Positions 1 through 8,900 of a stretch of 64,000 nucleotides of DNA are shown here, in pieces. Below the pieces are notes generated by a model. That model saw nothing but the letters and a program-made list of their open reading frames with translations. It was not told the DNA's origin and did no database searches. This DNA comes from Pseudomonas sp. PDNC002 (GTDB lineage: Bacteria > Pseudomonadota > Gammaproteobacteria > Pseudomonadales > Pseudomonadaceae): NCBI RefSeq assembly GCF_016919445.1, contig NZ_CP070356.1, forward strand, positions 1,619,501 to 1,683,500, in the 5' to 3' direction. A program made the position numbers and the translations under genes. Every line of letters starts with the position of its first letter. The first letter of the stretch is position 1.

Positions 1-2019
1 TCGGGCGCGCGCAGCAGCTCGCTGATCCTCGGACTCTTCGTGGTCCTGATCGTGGCGATCGTCTTGCTGTTCGCCAACTTCGCTTACCTCAACACCCAGT
101 CGAACCACGACAAACAGTACATCGGCCACGCCGGCGAGCTGCGGGTGCTGTCCCAGCGTATCGCCAAGAACGCCACGGAAGCGGCGGCGGGCAAGGGCGA
201 GGCGTTCAAGCTCCTGAAGGAAGCGCGCAACGACTTCGAGAAGCGCTGGAACATCCTTTCCAACGGTGACGAGAGTACCGGCCTGCCGCCGAGCCCGACT
301 GCGGTACAACCGCAGATGGCGGAAGTACAGAAAGACTGGGATACCCTGCGCAAGAACGCCGACTCCATCCTCGCCAGCGAACAGACCGTACTGTCCCTGC
401 ACCAGGTGGCCGCGACCCTCGCCGAAACCATCCCGCAGCTGCAGGTGGAGTACGAAGAGGTCGTCGACATCCTGCTGGAGAACGGCGCCCCGGCCGACCA
501 GGTCGCGGTAGCCCAGCGCCAGTCGCTGCTCGCCGAACGTATCCTCGGCTCGGTGAACAAGGTGCTCGCCGGTGACGAGAACTCCGTGCAGGCCGCCGAC
601 AGCTTCGGCCGTGACGCCAGCCTCTTCGGTCGCGTATTGAAGGGCATGAAGGAAGGCAACGCGGCGATGAGCATCTCCAAGGTGACCAACGCCGAAGCGG
701 TGGACCGCCTCAACGAGATTTCCGAGCTGTTCGAATTCGTTTCCGGCTCGGTGGACGAGATCCTCGAGACCTCCCCGGAACTGTTCCAGGTGCGTGAAGC
801 CGCCAACACCATCTTCGGTGGCTCGCAGACCCTGCTGGACAAGGCTTCCAACCTGGCCAACGGCTTCGAGAACCTGGCCGAAGGCCGTGTGTTCAACCAG
901 GTCGCCAGCGCCGCGCTGGGCATCATCGCCCTGGGCGCGATCATCCTCATCGGCCTGGTGATGGTGCGTGAAACCAACCGCCGTCTGGCCGAGACCGCCG
1001 AGAAGAACGAACGTAACCAGGCGGCGATTCTGCGACTGCTCGACGAAATCGCCGACCTCGCCGACGGTGACCTGACGGTGGCCGCGACCGTGACCGAGGA
1101 CTTCACCGGTGCGATCGCGGACTCCATCAACTACTCCATCGACCAGCTCCGAGAGCTGGTGGAAACCATCAACCTGACCGCCGTGCAGGTGGCCGCCGCC
1201 GCCCAGGAAACCCAGGCCACCGCCATGCACCTGGCCGAGGCTTCCGAGCACCAGGCCCAGGAAATCGCCGGCGCCTCCGCCGCGATCAACGAAATGGCCG
1301 TGTCCATTGACCAGGTATCGGCGAACGCCTCCGAGTCCTCGGCGGTAGCGGAACGTTCCGTAGCCATCGCCAACAAGGGCAACGAAGTGGTGCACAACAC
1401 CATCACCGGCATGGACAACATCCGTGAGCAGATCCAGGACACCTCGAAGCGGATCAAGCGCCTCGGTGAATCGTCCCAGGAGATCGGTGACATCGTAAGC
1501 CTGATCAACGACATTGCCGACCAGACCAACATCCTCGCACTGAACGCCGCGATCCAGGCGTCCATGGCGGGCGACGCGGGCCGCGGCTTCGCCGTGGTAG
1601 CGGACGAAGTACAGCGCCTGGCGGAACGTTCCTCCGCTGCTACCAAGCAGATCGAGGCGCTGGTGAAGACCATTCAGACCGACACCAACGAAGCGGTGAT
1701 CTCGATGGAACAGACCACCTCCGAGGTGGTTCGCGGTGCTCGCCTGGCGCAGGACGCCGGTGTGTCCCTGGAAGAGATCGAGAAGGTATCCAAGACGCTG
1801 GCAGCGTTGATCCAGAACATTTCCAACGCCGCCCGTCAGCAGGCCTCCTCCGCTGGCCACATTTCCAACACCATGAACGTGATCCAGGAGATCACCTCGC
1901 AAACCTCCGCCGGTACCACCGCCACGGCGCGCAGCATTGGTAACCTGGCCAAGATGGCCGGCGAGATGCGCCACTCCGTATCCGGCTTCAAACTGCCGGA
2001 CATCGCGGAACAGGCCTGA
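1..2019 (+). CDS. pilJ: PilJ, type IV pilus methyl-accepting chemoreceptor (5' end outside window)
   Basis: This is the chemoreceptor of the Pil-Chp pathway, an inner-membrane protein that signals to ChpA and controls twitching and surface sensing. The reading frame is open from base 1 ([13 protein letters not shown]...), inside the first membrane segment, so about ten N-terminal residues are missing; the GTG at 40 is not the true start. What is visible is the rest of the first membrane helix, a large helical periplasmic region, a second membrane helix near nt 900-970, a HAMP region and the signalling domain with the hairpin tip [18 protein letters not shown] near nt 1515-1570. The tip has QASMAG where ordinary receptors have EAARAG, which is typical of PilJ. 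The 672 residues present fit a family length of about 682. pilK follows after 62 bases. Confidence 0.97.
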   Translation, partial: SGARSSSLILGLFVVLIVAIVLLFANFAYLNTQSNHDKQYIGHAGELRVLSQRIAKNATEAAAGKGEAFKLLKEARNDFEKRWNILSNGDESTGLPPSPTAVQPQMAEVQKDWDTLRKNADSILASEQTVLSLHQVAATLAETIPQLQVEYEEVVDILLENGAPADQVAVAQRQSLLAERILGSVNKVLAGDENSVQAADSFGRDASLFGRVLKGMKEGNAAMSISKVTNAEAVDRLNEISELFEFVSGSVDEILETSPELFQVREAANTIFGGSQTLLDKASNLANGFENLAEGRVFNQVASAALGIIALGAIILIGLVMVRETNRRLAETAEKNERNQAAILRLLDEIADLADGDLTVAATVTEDFTGAIADSINYSIDQLRELVETINLTAVQVAAAAQETQATAMHLAEASEHQAQEIAGASAAINEMAVSIDQVSANASESSAVAERSVAIANKGNEVVHNTITGMDNIREQIQDTSKRIKRLGESSQEIGDIVSLINDIADQTNILALNAAIQASMAGDAGRGFAVVADEVQRLAERSSAATKQIEALVKTIQTDTNEAVISMEQTTSEVVRGARLAQDAGVSLEEIEKVSKTLAALIQNISNAARQQASSAGHISNTMNVIQEITSQTSAGTTATARSIGNLAKMAGEMRHSVSGFKLPDIAEQA

Positions 2020-2081
2020 GCAGAGGAGGTGCGCTGCTCCTGGCGGGGTAGCGCACGACAGTCTTGAGCGAGGGGCGCGAC

Positions 2082-2945
2082 ATGCAGGCAAGTGGCGTCT
2101 GGTCGTTGCAGCCGTTGGCCGACATGTCGGCCGCGGAATTCCGCGACTGGCAGGCACTGTTGGAAGATCGGACTGGCGTCGTCGTCAGCGAGCAACGCCG
2201 CGCCTTCCTGCAGACCAGCCTGGGCGCGCGGATGCGCGAACTGGGCATCGCCGACTACGGCAGCTATTACCGGCAGGTCACCGACGGCCCGCGTGGCGCC
2301 GTCGAGTGGTCGAACCTGCTGGACCGCCTCACCGTTCAGGAAACCCGTTTCTTTCGTCACAAGGCCTCCTTCGAGGTGCTGGAAAGCTACCTTAACCAGC
2401 GCCTGGAACAGGTCGGCCCGCGCCGGCCGCTGGCCTTGTGGAGCGTTGGTTGTTCCAGCGGCGAGGAGCCTTATTCCCTTGCCATGGTGACGGCCCAGGT
2501 ACTGGATAACGCTGGGCTCGCGCCGTTGTTCGGCGTGACCGGCACCGACATCAGCCTCAGCGCCCTCAACCGGGCGCGTGAGGCGAGCTACGCGGCACGC
2601 AAGCTGGACGATATCGCTCCGGAACTGGCCACGCGCTACTTCAGCGCGCAGGATGACGGTCGATACCGTGTGATACCCGATCTCGCCGAGCGCGTCTGTT
2701 GCGCCCGGCTGAATGTGCTGGAACTGGCCAAGGCGCCAATGTCCGGCATGGACGTGATTTTTTGCCAGAACCTGCTGATCTATTTCCGCCGCTGGCGGCG
2801 GCGGGAAATCCTCAATCGCCTGGCCGAGCGCCTGGCGCCTGGGGGACTGCTGGTGATCGGAGTGGGTGAAGTAGCCGATTGGCACCACCCGCTGCTCGAA
2901 CCGGTCGCCGATGAGCGCGTTCTGGCCTTTACCCGGAAGGGATGA
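2082..2945 (+). CDS. pilK: PilK, CheR-type chemoreceptor methyltransferase
   Basis: PilK is an S-adenosylmethionine-dependent glutamate methyltransferase expected to methylate PilJ for adaptation. The N-terminal helical CheR domain (FRDWQALLEDRTGVVV) is followed by the SAM-binding domain with SVGCSSGEEPYSLAM and, later, DVIFCQNLLIYFRRWRRREIL. The ATG at 2082 is preceded by GAGGGG at good distance. A TTG at 2064 would add six residues and cannot be excluded. It sits between pilJ and chpA as in P. aeruginosa, and its stop is 24 bases before the chosen chpA start. Identification is firm from motifs plus position; only the start is uncertain. Confidence 0.93.
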   Translation: MQASGVWSLQPLADMSAAEFRDWQALLEDRTGVVVSEQRRAFLQTSLGARMRELGIADYGSYYRQVTDGPRGAVEWSNLLDRLTVQETRFFRHKASFEVLESYLNQRLEQVGPRRPLALWSVGCSSGEEPYSLAMVTAQVLDNAGLAPLFGVTGTDISLSALNRAREASYAARKLDDIAPELATRYFSAQDDGRYRVIPDLAERVCCARLNVLELAKAPMSGMDVIFCQNLLIYFRRWRRREILNRLAERLAPGGLLVIGVGEVADWHHPLLEPVADERVLAFTRKG

Positions 2946-2969
2946 CACAGACACATGAGTGGAGTGGCT

Positions 2970-5900
2970 ATGGGTGATCGGCACGACTATGTCGCCCTGG
3001 AATGGGTAAAAGGCGAGATTGCCGAAACGCTCAAGCAGGCGCGGCAAGCCCTCGAATCCTACGTCGAGAATCCCCAGGACCCGACGCGGATGGGCTTTTG
3101 CCTGGCCTATATCCACCAGGTGCGTGGCACCCTGCAGATGGTGGAGTTCTACGGCGCGGCACTGCTCGCCGAAGAAATGGAGTACCTGGCCCAGGCCCTG
3201 ATCGATGGCAGCGCCTCCAGCCAGAGCGAAGCGCTGGAAGTGCTGATGCAGGCCATCCTGCAACTGCCGGCGTACCTGGAGCGCATCCAGAGCGCCCGCC
3301 GCGACCTGCCGATGGTCGTGCTGCCGCTGCTCAACGACCTGCGCACCGCCCGCGGCGAGAAGCTGCTGTCGGAAACCAGTCTGTTCTCCCCTGATCTCAC
3401 CCAGTCCTCGCCGGTATTGCCGGTGGACGCCCTGGCGCGCCTGCGCACCGCAGAGCTGCCGGCACTGCTGCGCAAGCTGCGGCAGATGCTGCAGGTTGCC
3501 CTGGTCGGCGTTATCCGCAACCAGGACCTGCCGACCAATCTGGGGTACCTCGCGCGCGTCTTCGCCCGCCTCGAGTCCCTGTGCAAGGACGCCCCGCTGG
3601 GCCGCCTGTGGGTGATCGCCTCGGCGATGATCGAAGGCCTGGCCAACGGCAGCATCGCCAACGGCACCTCCGTGCGTAACCTGCTGCGCCAGGTCGACCG
3701 CGAGTTCAAGCGCCTGGTCGACCAGGGCGCCGACGCCATGAACCAGCCGGCGCCGGACGAACTGATCAAGAACCTGCTGTTCTACGTGGCCAAGGCCTCC
3801 GACCAGTCGCCGCGCGTGCGTGCGGTGAAGGACGAGTACCGCCTCGACGACGCCCTGCCGGGCGAAGCCCTGGTGGACGAAGAGCGCGCCCGCCTGGCCG
3901 GCCCCGACCGTGACGCCATGCGTTCGGTCGTCGGCGCGCTGTGCGAGGAACTGGTGCGGGTCAAGGACAGCCTCGACCTCTTCGTGCGCAGCGACCGCAG
4001 CGCGGTGAACGAACTGGGCAGCCTGCTCGCGCCGCTCAAGCAGATCGCCGATACCCTCGCCGTGCTGGGCTTCGGCCAGCCGCGCAAGGTCATCCTCGAC
4101 CAGATCGACGTGGTGAGCGCGCTCGCCCACGGCCAGCGCCAGCCCAACGACGCCACCCTGATGGATGTCGCCGGCGCCCTGCTGTACGTCGAAGCGACCC
4201 TGGCCGGCATGGTCGGCCCGAGCGAAGAGCCGGGCAGCGAAGAGAACGTCCTGCCGACCACCGACGTCGAGCAGATCCACCAGGTGGTGATCAAGGAAGC
4301 GCGCAATGGCCTGGAACTGGCCAAGGACGCGATCATCGAGTTCATCGCCTCGCAGTGGAATCACGAGCACCTGGCCCGCGTGCCGGAACTGCTGACGCAG
4401 GTTCGCGGCGGCCTGGCGATGATCTCCCAGGAGCGTGCGGCGAAGCTGCTGGAAAACTGCAATCGCTACATCCAGGAACAACTGCTGGTGCGCCAGGCCG
4501 TGCCGGATTGGCACAGCCTGGACACCCTGGCCGACGCCATCACCAGCGTCGAGTACTACCTCGAACGCCTGTCCGAAGACCACAGCACCCAGGGTGACGT
4601 GATCCTCGACGTGGCCGAGGAGAGTCTGGACAGCCTGGGCTATTCCCTCACGCCGCGCCCGTCGATCCTCGATGCGGTCCCGGCCGAGCATTCGCCCGCC
4701 CCGCTGGACAACCCGCTGGACGAGATCGATGTCCTCGGTGCCGAGCCGATCCCGTCGGAGAGCGTGGCACTGGAAGATGTCCCGGACCTGGCCGCGCCCC
4801 TGGAAATCGCCGACAGCCTGGACGGGCCTGCGCCCGAGCTGGCGCAGAGTGCTGGCGAGCCGGTGGCTGACGAGCTGTTCCGCCTGGACATCGAAGACCT
4901 GCAGGAGCCTGCCCCCGCCGAGCTCGACGAGCACAGCGACGCGCTGCAACCGGCGGAGGAGCTGCCGCTCGCGGAAGCCGATGCCACCGAAGTGGCGGAA
5001 CTGGCCGCCGACGACCTGTCGTTCGAGTTCGAGCCGCTGGACGTGTCCGAGCCGCGCGCGGAAGTCGCCGCGACGGGTACCGACGAAGCTGCCATCGAGG
5101 TCACTCATTCGCCCCCCGCCGATGCCCTGGGCGAGGACGACGATTTCACCTTCGAGCCGCTGGTGCTCGATTCCGCGCCCCAGCCGACGGCACCGAGCGC
5201 CGATCTGGGCGAGTTGACGCTGGACTCCCTGGAGCCAGCGGACGTCTCGCCGGACGTCTTGCCAGAAATATCGGCGGCGACCTTAGAGCCGGAAAGCCTC
5301 AGCTGGGATATCGAACTGGAGCCGGCAGTACCGGTCACCGGTAGCGTCCTGGCCGACGAAGGCTGGTCGCTGGATGACAGCCACGAGACGGCCAGCCCGG
5401 CATTCAGCCTGGATGCCACTGATGAAACCCCCGCCACGCCGGTTGCCGACGAGCTCGAATGGAGCCTCGACGACAGCGTGCCGCTGGTCGAAGCGCCGAG
5501 CCTGGAGGCTGCGCCGAGCGACGAGTCCGTGGCCGCGGCACCTGCTGCCGTAGCGGAAACCTGGGAAGCGCTGGACCTTTCTGCGCCCCAAGCGGATGGG
5601 CCGGCCGACGCCTTCGCCGCGCACCCTTCGCTGGAAGCGCCGCCTGCGCCGCTGGACGACATGGACTGGGAGCTGGAACCGGTCGTCCCGGGCGCCCCGG
5701 CCGAACCCGCCGGCAACGCCAACGAGGAAGACTGGTTCAGCGTCGACCTGAGCCAGCCGGCAGTTGAATCGCCGGCCGAGCCCCTGGAGCTGGATGAGCA
5801 CTTCACCAGCCTGGAAAACGCAGAATCCCCGGCACTGGTCACCCTGGAATCGCTGGACGATCTGGGTATCCCCAGCGAAACGCCGGCCGCGGAGCAATCC

Positions 5901-8900
5901 CTGGTCAGCGACGATAACTGGACCCTCGGCGAAACAGCCGCGCCGTCGGCGCTGGAGGCAGGCGTCGATCTCAGCCTCGACGCTCCGCTGGAGCTCGAGC
6001 CGCTGCTCGACGTCGACTCGCCCGCCGTTCAGGCCGAAGCCTGGAGCGAGCTGGACATCGCCGATCTGGACCTCCCGGAGGTGGAGCTGCCCAGCCCGCC
6101 GGACGTGGAACCGGAAGCCGCCGCGCCTGCGGAAAAGCCGTTGTCGCTCGCCGAAGTCATGGCTGCGCCCGTCTCGGCGATCAACCCGCCGGCCCAGGAC
6201 GTGCCGCCCAGCCTGCTGCCGCCGCCCGCCGACGAAGAACCGATGGACGACGAGCTGCGCGAAGTCTTCATCGAGGAAGCTGGCGAAGTGCTGGAGACCA
6301 TCGCCGGGCACTTGCCCACCTGGCTGTCCAGCACCGACGACCGCGAATCGCTGACCGAAATCCGCCGCGCCTTCCACACCCTCAAGGGCAGCGGCCGGAT
6401 GGTCCGTGCGCTGGTGATCGGTGAGCTGGCGTGGTCCATCGAGAACCTGCTCAACCGCGTGCTCGACCGCAGCATCGCCGCCTCGCCGGCGGTCCTGCAG
6501 GTGGTCCAGGATGTCGTCGGGCTGATGCCGGATCTGGTCGGCGAATTCGCCGCCAACACCCAGCGCCAGCGCGACGATGTCGATCGCCTGGCCGCTACCG
6601 CCCATGCCTTGGCCAAGGGCCAGCCGGTACCGCCGCCCGGCGGTGGCCTGCCCGAGTCGAGCGAGAGCCTGGCCGTTGAAACCGCCGAGATCGAGGCGGT
6701 CGATGTCGCCAGCGCGCTGGAAATCGGCGACGGCCTGGACGAAAGCCTCGATCCGCAATTGCTGGAAATCTTCCGCAACGAAGCGGAAACCCACCTGGAG
6801 ACCCTGGTCGGGTTCCTCGCCGATTGCGCACAACAATTGCCGCAACCGGTGACCGACGACTTGCAGCGTGCCCTGCACACCCTCAAGGGCAGCGCGCACA
6901 TGGCCGGCATCCTGCCGATCGCCGAAATCGCCACGCCGCTGGAGCGGCTGGTGAAGGAGTTCAAGACCAATCTGCTGCAGGTCGACCTGCGCGAGGCCGA
7001 GCTGCTGCACGGCGCCGAGCGCCTGTTCCGCGTCGGCCTCGACCAACTCGTGGAAGGCCGCCCGCTGGCGCCCATCGAGGGTAGTCAGGAGCTGTTGGCG
7101 CGCATCGCGCAGGTTCACCAGGAGCGTCTGGAGGCCGCCGAGGCCAAGCGCCGTGGCGACAGTGGCGAGGGCAGCGGGAACGATCCGCAGCTGATCGGCA
7201 TGTTCCTCGCCGAAGGCATGGACATCCTGCTGGACGCCGAAGACCTGCTGCGCCGCTGGCGCGAACACCCGCAGGAGCGCCAGGAACTGGGCGCTCTGCA
7301 CGATGAGCTGGAAACCCTCAGCCGTGGCGCGCAAATGGCCGAGCTGCCGCAGATGGCCGAGCTGGCCGATGCGCTGTTGGCGGTTTACGGTGCCGTGCGC
7401 CAGGGCCACCTGGAAACCGGCGATGCCTTCTTCACCGCCGCGGAAAGCGCCCATGAAGCGCTGATCGGCATGATGGACCAGGTGGCCGCCGCGCTGCAGG
7501 TCAGTGCCCGTCCGGAGCAGGTCGAGGCATTGCATCGCCTGCTGGATGCGCCAGTGCCGCAGGACGACGAGGAAAACGAGTTCGTCGACCTGGAAAGCCT
7601 GACCGCCGAGGACTTCCCGGCCGAAGACGAGGAATTCCTCCTCGACAGCCGCCCGGTGGACGACGACAACCTGCCCGACGGCCTGAACTGGTCGCCGCGC
7701 AATGATCACGACGGCGGCCCGCGCCGCGCGGCCGACGATGACGATGAAGACGTCATCACCGCCGAGACGCCCCATGCCCATCCCACCCCGCAGCAACCGC
7801 CGCGTGCGCTGGACGAGGAAATGGTGGCGATCTTCCTGGAAGAAGCCGTCGACATTCTCGACAACGCCGGCCAGGCGCTGGATCAGTGGCTGGCCTCGCC
7901 GGAGGGCCTTGCCGCCCTGTCGACCCTGCAGCGCGACCTGCACACCCTCAAGGGTGGCGCGCGCATGGCGGAAATCCGCGAGATCGGCGACCTGTCCCAT
8001 GAGCTCGAGTCGCTCTATGAAGGCCTGGTCGACCATCGCTTCCAGCACAGCCCCGCACTGGGCGACCTGCTGCGCACCTGCCACGACCGCCTCGCGACCC
8101 AGCTTGACCAATTGCAGGCCGGCCAGGTGCTGGCCGATCCGGCCGACCTGGTGCAGACCATCCGCACCTTCCGCCAGAACCCCGCCGCCGGCCTGGGACT
8201 ACCGCAAGCCCTGGCCGAACAGCCAGAGCAGGATGTCGTGGCCGAGGAAGAGGTCGCGGCCGAACTGCCCGAGATCGTCGCCGACGCCGAGATCGAACTG
8301 GAGCTGCCTACCGAGGCGGAGCCGGAAATCGCTGTCGACCTGCCCGAGGCAGTCGCCGAGCCGGAGCTGGACTCCGCGCCCGCCGAAATTGATCTGCAGG
8401 CGTTCCTGGAAGAGGCCGAGACGGATATCGCCCAGCCCTCGGCGGAATCCGTCGATGCAAGCGATGCGGGCGAGCTGGTCGAGCCCGCCGATGAGCCGGT
8501 CACCGCGCCGGACATCGTGCAGGACAGCGAATTCGTGCTGGACGAGGAGCGTGACCCGGAACTCGTGGAAATCTTCCTCGAGGAAGGTTTCGACATCCTC
8601 GAAAGCTCCTCCGGCGCCCTGCAGCGCTGGATGGAAAACCCCGACAACAGCGTCGAGCTGGAAGCGCTGCAACGCGACTTGCACACCCTCAAGGGCGGCG
8701 CGCGGATGGCCGAGATCCGCCCCATCGGCGACCTCGCCCACGAGCTGGAATTCCTCTACGAAGGCCTCTGCGGCGGGCGCCTGCGCGCCAGCCCGACGCT
8801 CTTCGAGCTGCTGCAGCGTTGCCACGATCGTCTCGCCGAAATGCTCGAGGCCGTTCAGGGGCATCGTCCAGTTCCGGGAGGTGAGTCGCTCATCGAAGCG

